This document shows positions 16,874-26,483 of a DNA stretch of 64,000 nt, in pieces. The notes under the pieces were generated by a model. The model had not been told where the DNA came from, searched no databases, and saw only the letters and a list, made by a program, of their open reading frames with translations. Made by a program: the position numbers and the translations under genes. The stretch spans positions 5,022,001-5,086,000 of the forward strand of contig NZ_CP108464.1 in assembly GCF_036226405.1 (NCBI RefSeq). Reading direction: 5' to 3'. Position 1 is the first letter of the stretch; each line of letters begins with the position of its first letter. The stretch is from Streptomyces sp. NBC_01260. Its GTDB lineage: Bacteria > Actinomycetota > Actinomycetes > Streptomycetales > Streptomycetaceae.

Positions 16874-17662
16874 GTGACAACGGCTGTAACCATTCCCAGG
16901 CACGGGGGCACTGGAAGGCGTACGGCTGTTGCTGCGCGAGCGCGGCAGGTCGTCAAGGCGTACGGGGTGGGGGAGACCCGGGTCGTCGCGCTCGACCATG
17001 TCGATGTGGACATCGCACGGGGGCAGTTCACGGCCATCATGGGCCCGTCCGGCTCCGGCAAGTCGACGCTGATGCACTGCCTGGCCGGGCTGGACACCGT
17101 GACGTCCGGTCAGATCCACCTCGCCGAGACCGAGATCACCGGGCTCAAGGACAAGAAGCTGACCCAACTCCGCCGCGACCGCATCGGGTTCATCTTCCAG
17201 GCGTTCAACCTCCTGCCGACGCTCAACGCGCTGGAGAACATCACGCTGCCGATGGACATCGCGGGCCGCAGGCCGGACGCCGCCTGGCTGCGGCAGGTCG
17301 TGGAGACCGTGGGCCTCTCCGACCGGCTGAAGCACCGGCCGACCGAGCTCTCCGGCGGCCAGCAGCAGCGGGTCGCGGTGGCGCGGGCGCTCGCCGCCCA
17401 GCCGGAGATCATCTTCGGCGACGAGCCGACCGGGAACCTGGACTCGCGGGCCGGCGCCGAGGTGCTGGACTTCCTGCGCAAGTCCGTCGACGAGCTGGGC
17501 CAGACCATCGTCATGGTCACCCACGACCCGGTCGCCGCCTCCTACGCGGACCGGGTGCTGTACCTCGCCGACGGGCGCATCGTCGACGAGATGCTCAACC
17601 CGAGTGCCGATCAGGTGCTGGACCGGATGAAGGACTTCGACGCGCGCGGGCGGACCTCATGA
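16874..17662 (+). CDS. ABC transporter ATP-binding protein, LolD/MacB type
   Basis: 262 aa from the GTG that follows TAGGAGAA by 5 nt. The NBD motifs are complete: Walker A GPSGSGKSTLMHC (about residue 57), Q loop IFQAFNLLPTLNA, signature LSGGQQQRVAVARA, Walker B IIFGDEPTGNLDS, and switch His in VMVTHDP. The next gene (FtsX-type permease) overlaps it by 4 bp (ATGA), so together they form one transporter. This class usually exports lipoproteins, peptides or antibiotics, or transmits force to cell-wall enzymes. The position directly upstream of mfd is conserved in streptomycetes as I recall it. Confidence 0.94.
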   Translation: MTTAVTIPRHGGTGRRTAVAARARQVVKAYGVGETRVVALDHVDVDIARGQFTAIMGPSGSGKSTLMHCLAGLDTVTSGQIHLAETEITGLKDKKLTQLRRDRIGFIFQAFNLLPTLNALENITLPMDIAGRRPDAAWLRQVVETVGLSDRLKHRPTELSGGQQQRVAVARALAAQPEIIFGDEPTGNLDSRAGAEVLDFLRKSVDELGQTIVMVTHDPVAASYADRVLYLADGRIVDEMLNPSADQVLDRMKDFDARGRTS

Positions 17663-20244
17663 CCGTCTGGAAGACCTCGATGCGCAACTTCTTCGCGCAC
17701 AAGGGGCGGATGGCGCTGTCCGCCGTCGCCGTCCTGCTGTCGGTGGCGTTCGTGTGCGGCACGCTCGTCTTCACCGACACGATGAACACCACGTTCGACA
17801 AGCTCTTCGCCGCGACGTCGGCCGACGTCACCGTCAGCCCGAAGTCCGCGAAGGCCGACGACACCCCCCAGAACGGCAAGCCCGAGTCGCTGCCCGCCTC
17901 CGTGGTCGCGCAGGTCGAGAGGGCCGACGGGGTGAAGAAGGCCGAGGGCTCCGTCTCCAGCATGGCCGTCACGGTCGTCGACAGCCACAACAAGAACATG
18001 GGCTCCGAGACCGGCGCCCCCACGATCGCCGGCAACTGGACGCAGAACGAACTGCGTTCCATGGAGATCACCTCCGGCCACGCACCGCGCGGCCCGACCG
18101 AGGTGATGGTCGACGCCGACACCGCGGACAAGCACCACCTGAAGCTCGGTGACGAGCTGCGCACCATCGCCGTCACCGGCGACATCCGGGCGAGGATCAG
18201 CGGCATCGCCGCCTTCAAGGTCACCAACCCCGGTGCCGCGATCGTCTACCTCGACACCGCCACCGCCCAGCAGAAACTGCTCGGCGCCCGCGACGTCTTC
18301 ACCCAGATCTCCGTCACCGCCGAACCGGGCGTCAGTGACGAGCAGTTGAAGCGGAACGTCGCCACCGCCCTGGACGGTCCGGCCGCGTACAAGCTCCTGA
18401 CCCAGAAGGAGGCCGCGGAGGCCAACAAGGACTCCATGGGCTCGTTCCTCGACGTCATGAAGTACGCGATGCTCGGCTTCGCCGGGATCGCCTTCCTCGT
18501 CGGCATCTTCCTGATCGTCAACACCTTCTCGATGCTGGTCGCCCAGCGCACCCGCGAGATCGGCCTGATGCGGGCCATCGGCTCCAGCCGCAAGCAGGTC
18601 AACCGGTCCGTGCTGCTCGAAGCGGTGCTGCTCGGCATCGTCGGATCGATCCTCGGCGTCGCCGCCGGGGTCGGCCTGGCCGTCGGCCTGATGAAGGTCA
18701 TGGGCGCGGTGGGCATGGAGCTGTCCACCGAGGACCTCACCATCGCCTGGACGACTCCGGTGCTCGGACTCGCGCTCGGCATCATCGTGACCGTCCTCGC
18801 CGCCTACGTCCCGGCCCGCCGGGCCGGCAAGGTCTCCCCGATGGCCGCCCTGCGCGACGCCGGAACCCCGGCGGACGCCAAGTCGGGCTGGATCCGGGCC
18901 GGCCTCGGCCTGGTCCTCACCGGCGCCGGCGTGGCCGCGCTGTGGACGACGGCCCAGGCGGACAAGGCGAGCGAGGGCTCGCTCTTCCTCGGCCTGGGCG
19001 TGGTCCTCACCCTCATCGGCTTCATCGTGATCGGCCCGCTGCTCGCCGGTGTGGTCGTTCGGGCGCTCAGCGTCGTCGTCCTGCGCCTGTTCGGCCCGGT
19101 CGGCCGGCTGGCGGAGCGCAACGCCCTGCGCAACCCGCGCCGCACCGGGGCGACCGGCGCCGCCCTGATGATCGGCCTGGCCCTGGTGGCCTGCCTGTCG
19201 GTGGTCGGCTCCTCGATGGTCGCCTCGGCCACCGACGAGCTGGACAAGTCGGTGGGGGCCGACTTCATCGTGCAGGTGGGCAGCGGCGACAGCGGGAGGC
19301 CGGTCAGCCGGCAGGCCTCCGCAGCGGTCGAGGGCGCACCCCACCTGGCCCACGTCACCCATCTCAAGGAGGTGCACGCCAAGCTGACGCTGCCGGGAGG
19401 CGGCACCGAGAAGGTGGGTCTGACCGCCGCCGATCCGACGTACGCGCAGGACCTCAGGCGCGACACGCTGTCGGGTGAGCTCTCCGCCGCCTACGGCAAG
19501 GACGCGATGTCCGTCGGTTCGAAGTTCGCGAAGCGCCACGGGATCAAGGTCGGGGACCGGCTGAAGGCCGCCTTCGAGCACGGCTCGACAGCGACGCTGA
19601 AGGTCGCCGCCATCACCTCCGACGACTCCGCCCTCGACACCGGGGCGATGTACACGAACATCACCACGGCGGCGCGCCACGTCCCGGCCGACCGCATGCC
19701 GCTGGACGCGATCGTGTTTGCGAAGGCGGCGCCGGACCAGCAGGACCAGGCGTACAAGTCGCTCAAGGCCGCCGTGGCCACGGACCCGACCATCAAGGTG
19801 TTCGACCAGACCGATTTCAAGCAGGAGCTGAAGGACCAGATCGGTCAGCTGCTGAAGATTGTCTACGGACTGCTCGCCCTGGCCATCATCGTCGCGGTGC
19901 TCGGAGTCGTGAACACCCTCGCGCTCTCGGTGGTGGAGCGTACCCGGGAGATCGGCCTCATTCGCGCCATCGGCCTTTCCCGCCGGCAACTCCGTCGCAT
20001 GATCCGGCTGGAATCCGTGGTGATCGCCGTCTTCGGCGCTCTGCTCGGACTCGTCCTCGGAATGGGCTGGGGAGCGGTGGCACACAAGCTGCTCGCACTG
20101 GAGGGGATGAAGATCCTCGAAATCCCCTGGCCGACCATCATCGCGGTATTCGTCGGTTCGGCCTTCGTCGGACTGTTCGCGGCCCTGGTCCCGGCATTCC
20201 GGGCCGGCCGGATGAACGTCCTGAACGCCATCGCGACGGAATAG
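17659..20244 (+). CDS. ABC transporter permease, FtsX/MacB fold, duplicated
   Basis: 861 aa. The architecture is TM - large extracytoplasmic domain - three TMs (FtsX domain around residues 265-390, ending VPARRAGKVSPMAALRDA), then two TMs and a second TM - periplasmic-type domain - FtsX unit (around residues 735-855, ending VPAFRAGRMNVLNAIATE). Both FtsX units carry the TREIGLMRAIGSSRKQV / TREIGLIRAIGLSRRQL coupling motif that contacts the ATPase. The ATG overlaps the ATPase stop, implying translational coupling. The substrate is unknown. Confidence 0.94.
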   Translation: MTVWKTSMRNFFAHKGRMALSAVAVLLSVAFVCGTLVFTDTMNTTFDKLFAATSADVTVSPKSAKADDTPQNGKPESLPASVVAQVERADGVKKAEGSVSSMAVTVVDSHNKNMGSETGAPTIAGNWTQNELRSMEITSGHAPRGPTEVMVDADTADKHHLKLGDELRTIAVTGDIRARISGIAAFKVTNPGAAIVYLDTATAQQKLLGARDVFTQISVTAEPGVSDEQLKRNVATALDGPAAYKLLTQKEAAEANKDSMGSFLDVMKYAMLGFAGIAFLVGIFLIVNTFSMLVAQRTREIGLMRAIGSSRKQVNRSVLLEAVLLGIVGSILGVAAGVGLAVGLMKVMGAVGMELSTEDLTIAWTTPVLGLALGIIVTVLAAYVPARRAGKVSPMAALRDAGTPADAKSGWIRAGLGLVLTGAGVAALWTTAQADKASEGSLFLGLGVVLTLIGFIVIGPLLAGVVVRALSVVVLRLFGPVGRLAERNALRNPRRTGATGAALMIGLALVACLSVVGSSMVASATDELDKSVGADFIVQVGSGDSGRPVSRQASAAVEGAPHLAHVTHLKEVHAKLTLPGGGTEKVGLTAADPTYAQDLRRDTLSGELSAAYGKDAMSVGSKFAKRHGIKVGDRLKAAFEHGSTATLKVAAITSDDSALDTGAMYTNITTAARHVPADRMPLDAIVFAKAAPDQQDQAYKSLKAAVATDPTIKVFDQTDFKQELKDQIGQLLKIVYGLLALAIIVAVLGVVNTLALSVVERTREIGLIRAIGLSRRQLRRMIRLESVVIAVFGALLGLVLGMGWGAVAHKLLALEGMKILEIPWPTIIAVFVGSAFVGLFAALVPAFRAGRMNVLNAIATE

Positions 20245-20275
20245 AGAAGGGCCGGCGCGGGGCCGGAAAGAGGAA

Positions 20276-20316
20276 GCGCGCAGCCGGTGGCCCGAAAAGG
20301 GTCACCGGCTGCGCGC
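20276..20316 (+). terminator. Terminator of the ABC transporter operon
   Basis: Perfect 14-bp stem GCGCGCAGCCGGTG / CACCGGCTGCGCGC with a 13-nt loop (GCCCGAAAAGGGT, which can pair further), 31 bp after the permease stop. Confidence 0.85.
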
Positions 20317-20922
20317 CGCCTCCTGGGGAGATCAGCCCTTCTCGCGGGCGGGCGAAGAATATGCCACTGCTGGTATGCGGTGCCCCTTGCTGATGGCAAG
20401 CTCAAGTTACTGATGACAGGCCCATGTTTTGCTCAAGCAAAGGGCCGTGGGTATGGGCGGATGGATACGTTCCTGCCACGGCCGTGCCCGGGAAGGGCGC
20501 CCGGCCGCGCACACGGTCAGCAGTGGGGGGGCGGGGTTGACGGGGACGGTGGGCAGTGGGCGCCGCAGGCCGGCGTCGGACTCCGTTCTCCTCGTGGCGA
20601 TCGAACCCAGCCGCCGGGTGGTCGTCGACTTCCGGGCGCGGCCCGGGTCCCGCGTGGACGGCGCCAGGAGCACGGCTGCCACGGACGGGTGAGGCGGCGC
20701 TCACCGTAGACTGGCGAATCCGGCCCCGGGACGTTCCTCCAAACGCCCCGGGGCCGGATTGCGTCCGTGCGCCGCCCCGGATGTCCGTTGCGGAAGCGGC
20801 CGTCATCCCGGAGTCGTACGCTGGACGCCCCGGCCCGTATGACGTGTCGGGCCCTTCGCGTTGCCCCCTGGCAGCAGCCGGCTGCCAGGCCCCACCCTCG
20901 TTACCCCGGACGGAAGCCCTTC
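20317..20922. other. Long intergenic region upstream of mfd
   Basis: About 600 bp without a convincing gene. At 20340-20445 composition drops in GC and short inverted repeats cluster: ATGCCA-ctgc-TGGTAT (20361-20376), CTTGC-tgatg-GCAAG (20386-20400) and TTTGCT-ca-AGCAAA (20428-20441). A strong hairpin follows at 20717-20760. The low-GC patch looks regulatory, but I cannot name a function. Small open frames here overlap each other on both strands and have no clear ribosome binding sites. Confidence 0.45.
20717..20760 (+). terminator. Hairpin upstream of mfd
   Basis: Perfect 14-bp stem AATCCGGCCCCGGG / CCCGGGGCCGGATT with a 16-nt loop, 163 bp before the mfd start. It could terminate an upstream transcript or attenuate mfd. 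Confidence 0.65.
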
Positions 20923-23900
20923 ATGAGCCTGCACGGTCTGCTGGATGTCGTCGTACGTGACCCGGCGCTGTCCGAAGCGGTGAAGGCCGCCGGAGACAGC
21001 CACCGGATGCACATCGACCTGGTGGGCCCGCCCGCCGCCAGGCCCTTCGCCGTGGCCGCGCTGGCCAGGGACGCCGGGCGGACCGTGCTCGCCGTCACCG
21101 CGACCGGACGCGAGGCCGAGGACCTGGCGGCGGCGCTGCGCACGCTGCTGCCGCCGGACACGGTCGCGGAGTTCCCGTCCTGGGAGACGCTGCCGCACGA
21201 GCGCCTCTCGCCCCGCTCCGACACCGTGGGCCGCCGGCTGGCCGTGCTGCGGCGCCTCGCGCACCCGAGGCAGGACGACCCGGAGACCGGGCCGGTCTCC
21301 GTCGTCGTCGCGCCGGTGCGCTCCGTGCTCCAGCCGCAGGTCAAGGGGCTCGCCGACCTGGAGCCGGTGGCGCTGCGGATCGGGCAGAGCGCCGATCTCG
21401 GCGAGACGGTCGAGGCGCTCGCGGCCGCCGCGTACTCCCGGGTCGAGCTGGTGGAGAAGCGCGGTGAGTTCGCGGTGCGCGGCGGCATCCTGGACGTCTT
21501 CCCGCCGACCGAGGAGCACCCCCTTCGGGTGGAGTTCTGGGGCGACGACGTCGAGGAGATCCGCTACTTCAAGATCGCCGACCAGCGGTCGCTGGAGATC
21601 GCCGACCACGGGCTGTGGGCGCCGCCCTGCCGCGAGCTGCTGCTGACCGACCAGGTCCGCGAGCGGGCCGCCGCGCTCGCGGAACAACACCCCGAGCTGG
21701 GCGAACTCCTCAACAAGATCGCCGAGGGCATCGCGGTGGAGGGCATGGAGTCCCTGGCACCGGTTCTCGTCGATGACATGGAGCTGCTGATCGACGTGCT
21801 GCCCGCGGGCTCGATGGCCGTGGTCTGCGACCCGGAGCGGGTCCGCACCCGGGCCGCCGACCTGGTCGCCACCAGCCAGGAGTTCCTCCAGGCGTCGTGG
21901 GCGGCCACCGCGGGCGGCGGCGAGGCCCCGATCGACGTCGGCGCCGCCTCGCTGCGCGGCATCGCGGACGTCCGCGACCGGGCCCGTGAGCTGGAGATGA
22001 TGTGGTGGTCGATCTCCCCGTTCGCCGCGGACGAGGAGTTGGACGACGACACCCTCAAGCTCCGGATGCACGCCCCGGAGGCGTACCGGGGCGACACCGC
22101 CCGCGCGCTCGCCGACACCAAGGGCTGGCTGGCCGACGGCTGGCGCACGGTGTACGTCACCGAGGGCCAGGGCCTCGCGTCCCGTACCGTCGAGGTGCTG
22201 GGCGGCGAGGGCATCCCGGCCCGTCTCGACGCGGATCTGGCGGAGATCTCGCCATCCCTGGTCCATGTGTCCTGCGGCGCGATCGACCACGGCTTCGTCG
22301 ACCCGGAGCTCAAGCTTGCCGTCCTGACCGAGACGGACCTGACCGGTCAGCGCACCGCCATCAAGGACCTGGGCCGGATGCCGGCCCGCCGCCGCAAGAG
22401 CATCGACCCGCTGACGCTGGAGACGGGCGACTACATCGTCCACGAGCAGCACGGCGTGGGCCGCTACATCGAGATGGTGCAGCGCACGGTGCAGGGCGCC
22501 ACCCGCGAGTACCTCCTCGTCGAGTACGCCCCCGCCAAGCGCGGCCAGCCCGGCGACCGGCTCTACATCCCGACCGACCAGCTGGAGCAGGTCACCAAGT
22601 ACGTCGGCGGCGAGGCGCCCACCCTGCACCGGCTCGGCGGCGCCGACTGGACCAAGACGAAGGCACGCGCCAAGAAGGCCGTCAAGGAGATCGCCGCCGA
22701 CCTGATCAAGCTCTACGCGGCCCGGATGGCGGCCCCCGGCCATGTCTTCGGCCCGGACACCCCCTGGCAGCGCGAACTGGAGGACGCCTTCCCGCACGCG
22801 GAGACGCCCGACCAGCTCACCACCATCGCCGAGGTCAAGGAGGACATGGAGAAGTCCGTACCCATGGACCGGCTGATCTGCGGCGACGTCGGCTACGGCA
22901 AGACGGAGATCGCGGTGCGGGCGGCCTTCAAGGCGGTCCAGGACGGCAAGCAGGTCGCCGTCCTCGTCCCCACGACCCTCCTGGTCCAGCAGCACTACGG
23001 CACGTTCACCGAGCGGTACTCCCAGTTCCCCGTCAACGTACGGGCGCTGAGCCGCTTCCAGTCCGAGTCCCAGTCCAAGTCGACGCTCGAAGGGCTGCGC
23101 GAAGGCTCCGTCGACCTGGTCATCGGCACCCACCGCCTCTTCTCCTCCGAGACGAAGTTCAAGGACCTGGGCCTGGTCATCGTCGACGAGGAACAGCGCT
23201 TCGGCGTCGAGCACAAGGAGCAGCTGAAGAAGCTCCGCGCCAACGTGGACGTCCTCACCATGTCCGCGACACCCATTCCCCGTACGCTCGAAATGGCGGT
23301 GACCGGCATCCGCGAGATGTCGACGATCACCACACCGCCCGAGGAGCGCCACCCGGTCCTCACCTTCGTCGGCCCGTACGAGGAGAAGCAGATCGGCGCG
23401 GCCATCCGCCGCGAACTGCTCCGCGAGGGCCAGGCGTTCTACATCCACAACCGCGTCGAGTCCATCGACCGGGCCGCCGCCCGGCTGCGCGAGATCGTCC
23501 CCGAGGCGCGGATCGCCACCGCGCACGGCCAGATGTCCGAACAGGCCCTGGAGCAGGTGGTCGTGGACTTCTGGGAGAAGAAGTTCGACGTCCTGGTCTC
23601 CACGACGATCGTCGAGTCCGGCATCGACATCTCCAACGCCAACACCCTGATCGTGGAGCGCGGCGACAACTTCGGCCTCTCCCAGCTCCACCAGTTGCGC
23701 GGCCGGGTGGGCCGTGGCCGCGACCGCGGCTACGCCTACTTCCTCTACCCGCCGGAGAAGCCGCTCACCGAGACGGCCCACGAGCGGCTCGCCACGATCG
23801 CCCAGCACACCGAGATGGGCGCGGGCATGTACGTGGCCATGAAGGACCTGGAGATCCGCGGCGCCGGAAACCTCCTGGGCGGCGAACAGTCCGGCCATAT

Positions 23901-24456
23901 CGCGGGCGTCGGTTTCGACCTGTACATCCGCATGGTCGGCGAAGCGGTCGCCGGCTACCGGACCTCGCTGGAAGGCGGCGCCGAGGAGGAGGAGCCGCCG
24001 CTGGAGGTCAAGATCGAGCTGCCGGTCGACGCGCACATCCCGCACGACTACGCCCCCGGCGAGCGCCTCCGCCTCCAGGCGTACCGCTCGATCGCCTCGG
24101 CCTCCTCGGAGGACGACATCAGGGCCGTCCGCGAGGAGCTCACCGACCGCTACGGAAAGCTCCCGGAACCGGTCGAGAACCTCCTCCTGGTGGCCGGCCT
24201 GCGCATGCTGGCCCGCGCCTGCGGCGTCGGCGAGATCGTGCTCCAGGGGCAGAACATCCGGTTCGGCCCGGTGGAGTTGCGCGAGTCGCAGGAGCTCCGC
24301 CTGAAGCGCCTGCACCCGAAGACGATCATCAAGCCGGCCCTCCACCAGATCCTGGTCCCGCGCCCGACGGCCGGCCGGATCGGCGGCAAGCCGGTCGTGG
24401 GCCGCGAACTCCTGGCGTGGACGGGGGAGTTCCTCACGACGATCCTGGGGTCGTAG
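20923..24456 (+). CDS. mfd: Transcription-repair coupling factor
   Basis: Mfd removes RNA polymerase stalled at DNA lesions and recruits UvrA. The 1177-aa product has the expected domains: UvrB-like N-terminus (residues about 30-350, with SWETLPHERLSPRSDTVGRR), the RNA polymerase-interacting domain around DYIVHEQHGVGRYIEM, an SF2 translocase (Walker A GDVGYGKTEIAVRA, DEEQ box VDEEQRFGVEHKEQL, motif VESGIDISNANTLI, QLRGRVGRGRDRGYAY), and the C-terminal UvrA-masking domain. The ATG giving MSLHGLLDVVVRD is chosen; upstream in-frame codons are not family-like. Confidence 0.97.
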   Translation: MSLHGLLDVVVRDPALSEAVKAAGDSHRMHIDLVGPPAARPFAVAALARDAGRTVLAVTATGREAEDLAAALRTLLPPDTVAEFPSWETLPHERLSPRSDTVGRRLAVLRRLAHPRQDDPETGPVSVVVAPVRSVLQPQVKGLADLEPVALRIGQSADLGETVEALAAAAYSRVELVEKRGEFAVRGGILDVFPPTEEHPLRVEFWGDDVEEIRYFKIADQRSLEIADHGLWAPPCRELLLTDQVRERAAALAEQHPELGELLNKIAEGIAVEGMESLAPVLVDDMELLIDVLPAGSMAVVCDPERVRTRAADLVATSQEFLQASWAATAGGGEAPIDVGAASLRGIADVRDRARELEMMWWSISPFAADEELDDDTLKLRMHAPEAYRGDTARALADTKGWLADGWRTVYVTEGQGLASRTVEVLGGEGIPARLDADLAEISPSLVHVSCGAIDHGFVDPELKLAVLTETDLTGQRTAIKDLGRMPARRRKSIDPLTLETGDYIVHEQHGVGRYIEMVQRTVQGATREYLLVEYAPAKRGQPGDRLYIPTDQLEQVTKYVGGEAPTLHRLGGADWTKTKARAKKAVKEIAADLIKLYAARMAAPGHVFGPDTPWQRELEDAFPHAETPDQLTTIAEVKEDMEKSVPMDRLICGDVGYGKTEIAVRAAFKAVQDGKQVAVLVPTTLLVQQHYGTFTERYSQFPVNVRALSRFQSESQSKSTLEGLREGSVDLVIGTHRLFSSETKFKDLGLVIVDEEQRFGVEHKEQLKKLRANVDVLTMSATPIPRTLEMAVTGIREMSTITTPPEERHPVLTFVGPYEEKQIGAAIRRELLREGQAFYIHNRVESIDRAAARLREIVPEARIATAHGQMSEQALEQVVVDFWEKKFDVLVSTTIVESGIDISNANTLIVERGDNFGLSQLHQLRGRVGRGRDRGYAYFLYPPEKPLTETAHERLATIAQHTEMGAGMYVAMKDLEIRGAGNLLGGEQSGHIAGVGFDLYIRMVGEAVAGYRTSLEGGAEEEEPPLEVKIELPVDAHIPHDYAPGERLRLQAYRSIASASSEDDIRAVREELTDRYGKLPEPVENLLLVAGLRMLARACGVGEIVLQGQNIRFGPVELRESQELRLKRLHPKTIIKPALHQILVPRPTAGRIGGKPVVGRELLAWTGEFLTTILGS

Positions 24457-24506
24457 GGGGCCGCAAGGGCTCAGGACCAGGGGGAATCGCGCGCGGCCGG
24501 AGATAT

Positions 24507-24534
24507 GAGAGTTGACTCTCACGAATCGTGAGAG
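24507..24534. promoter_or_regulatory. Stacked palindromic operators upstream of the ArsR gene
   Basis: GAGAGT-tg-ACTCTC (24507-24520) overlaps CTCTCACGA-a-TCGTGAGAG (24516-24534), both perfect inverted repeats. A third, GAGAGGATGCTCTC, continues to about 24544. A TTGACT -35 box (24512-24517) lies inside the first palindrome, and a GATGCT -10-like box (24535-24540) follows at 17-bp spacing. Transcription would then start at or very near the ATG at 24549. Binding would block RNA polymerase, as expected for autoregulation. Confidence 0.72.
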
Positions 24535-24548
24535 GATGCTCTCGCGTC

Positions 24549-25169
24549 ATGGACTCCAGCAACCCCCTGGGCGATGTCGAGATCACCGATCCGCAGGCGA
24601 TGCGGGCACTGGCGCACCCGGTGCGGCTGTCGATCCTCGACCACCTGCACCGGAACGGACCGGCGACCGCGACCGAACTGGCACCGCATGTGGGAGCCAC
24701 TCCCTCGGTGACCAGCTGGCACCTGCGTCACCTGGCGGCGTTCGGGCTGGTGCGCGACAGCGAGCCCGGGCCGGACCGCCGGAGCCGGCGCTGGGAGGCG
24801 GTGGCGCGCGGATTCCGGTTCGAGGAGTCGCAGGACCCGGCGGACGACGAGGGCCGGTCGGCCGCGCGGGAGCTCTCGCGGCAGATGTTCCTGCGCTACG
24901 CGGACGCCCCGGTCCGCTGGTCGGCCGAGGTCGAGCCGGGACTCGATCCCGCGTGGCGCAGGGCCGCCGGGCTCGCCAACACCCGGATCAGGGTCTCCGC
25001 CGCGGAACTGGCCGCCATCCAGGACGGGATCGAGCGCGTCCTCGCGCCGTACGTCACCCGCGACCCGGCCGACCGGCCCGCCGACAGCCGTGAAGTCGTG
25101 CTGATGCGCTACGCCCTGCCGGAAGGTGACGGGGAACCGGGCGAGGGCCGGGCGGGGCGGACGCGGTGA
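24549..25169 (+). CDS. ArsR-type winged-helix regulator
   Basis: 206 aa. The HTH region is ITDPQAMRALAHPVRLSIL followed by GPATATELAPHVG and TPSVTSWHLRHLAAFGLV, the ArsR/HTH_20 pattern. The C-terminal 110 residues are not metal-site-like (no Cys pairs), so the ligand is probably organic. Its GTGA overlap with the next gene, an MFS exporter, and the palindromes covering its promoter suggest it represses its own operon until the exported compound appears. No ribosome binding site is evident, in line with a leaderless transcript. Confidence 0.9.
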   Translation: MDSSNPLGDVEITDPQAMRALAHPVRLSILDHLHRNGPATATELAPHVGATPSVTSWHLRHLAAFGLVRDSEPGPDRRSRRWEAVARGFRFEESQDPADDEGRSAARELSRQMFLRYADAPVRWSAEVEPGLDPAWRRAAGLANTRIRVSAAELAAIQDGIERVLAPYVTRDPADRPADSREVVLMRYALPEGDGEPGEGRAGRTR

Positions 25170-26482
25170 ACGGCGCGGACGGGACCCCCGCCATATCGCT
25201 GTGGCGGGACCGGCGGTTCACCCGGTTCTGGGCGGGCAACTCGGTCTCGCAGTTCGGTGACCGGATCACCGAACTGGCCCTGCCCCTGATCGCTGTCGGC
25301 GCGCTCAACGCTTCGGCCAACCAGGTGGCCTGGCTGACCGCGCTCATCTGGACCCCCAACCTGCTCGCGATCCTTCTGGGCGCCTGGGTCGATCAACAGG
25401 CCCGCAAACGCCGCCTGATGATCCTCGCGGACCTCGTGCGCGCCGCGGTGCTGCTGAGCCTGCCCGCGGCCTACCTGCTGGGGGCGGTGACGCTCACGCA
25501 GCTGTATGCCGTGGCGTTGCTGACGGGCGCCGCCGGGGTGCTGTTCAACACGGCCTATCCGCCGTTCTTCGTACGACTCGTTCCGCGTGCCTCCTATGTC
25601 GACGCGAACAGCAAACTCAGCGCCAGCCGTTCGGTTTCGTACGTCGCAGGCCCCGCGATCGGTGGCGTACTGGTCCAGGCGCTCACCGCGCCCGTCGCCA
25701 TCGTGGCGGACGCCCTGACCTTCCTGGCATCGGCGGTCCTGATCAGCCGGGTCCCGGTCGACGAGCCGCCGAAGGGCGCGACCGGCACGGCCGGCCCCTC
25801 GCTGGTCCGGCGTGCCAGGGAGGGCCTCGCGTTCGTCGGGGGCCACCCCGTGCTCCGGGGCACTCTCGGCTGCGCGGCGACCGTCAACTTCTTCACCTTC
25901 GTCGCCGGCAGCGGACTGATCGTGCTCTTCGCCAGCCGGAGCCTGGGGCTCTCGGCGGGCACGATCGGTGTCGCGCTCGGACTGGGGGCGACCGGTGCCC
26001 TGCTCGGCGCGGTGTGCGCCCCATCGATCTCGCGGCGGCTGGGTGTGGGGCGCAGCATCGTCGCGGGCGCCGTCCTGTTCCCGGCGCCGATCGCCATCGC
26101 CGCGGCGGCGGGCGGCCCTCCCTGGCTCAGCGCCGGGGCGTTGGCGGCGGCCGAGTTCCTCTCCGGATTCGGCGTCATGATGTTCGACGTCAACCTCAAC
26201 TCCCTCCAGGCGTCGGTGATCCCCGACCGGATGCGCAGCCGCGTCGCGGGGGCGTACAGCACGATCAACTACGGCATACGGCCCGTGGGCGCCGTCGCCG
26301 GCGGCCTGCTCGCCACGCTCGTCGGACTGAGGCCGACCCTGCTCATCGCCGCCGTCGGGGGAGCCCTGTCGGTGCTCTGGCTGCTGCCCTCCCCGATACC
26401 CCGCATCCGCTCCCTGGACCCGGACACCCTTGCGGACGTGGTCGGGGATGCGGGTGACGACAAGCGGCCGCTCCGCCAGTGA
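25166..26482 (+). CDS. MFS transporter, 12-TM (EntS/TetV-like)
   Basis: 438 aa with about 12 hydrophobic segments. The start SLWRDRRFTRFWAGNSVSQFGDRI is typical of the DHA3-type exporters that work with siderophores or drugs. The GTG start overlaps the ArsR stop by 4 bp. It is probably induced when the ArsR protein is released from DNA. Its stop codon abuts the truncated end of a minus-strand ATPase remnant, suggesting the DNA downstream was rearranged. Confidence 0.9.
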   Translation: MNGADGTPAISLWRDRRFTRFWAGNSVSQFGDRITELALPLIAVGALNASANQVAWLTALIWTPNLLAILLGAWVDQQARKRRLMILADLVRAAVLLSLPAAYLLGAVTLTQLYAVALLTGAAGVLFNTAYPPFFVRLVPRASYVDANSKLSASRSVSYVAGPAIGGVLVQALTAPVAIVADALTFLASAVLISRVPVDEPPKGATGTAGPSLVRRAREGLAFVGGHPVLRGTLGCAATVNFFTFVAGSGLIVLFASRSLGLSAGTIGVALGLGATGALLGAVCAPSISRRLGVGRSIVAGAVLFPAPIAIAAAAGGPPWLSAGALAAAEFLSGFGVMMFDVNLNSLQASVIPDRMRSRVAGAYSTINYGIRPVGAVAGGLLATLVGLRPTLLIAAVGGALSVLWLLPSPIPRIRSLDPDTLADVVGDAGDDKRPLRQ

Positions 26483-26483
26483 C

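Noticed and set aside
20803..24522. A 1,239-codon frame antisense to mfd
   Set aside because: Same cause: no motifs, Leu/Asp/Arg/Gly-rich shadow of a strongly biased gene whose sense product is unmistakably Mfd.
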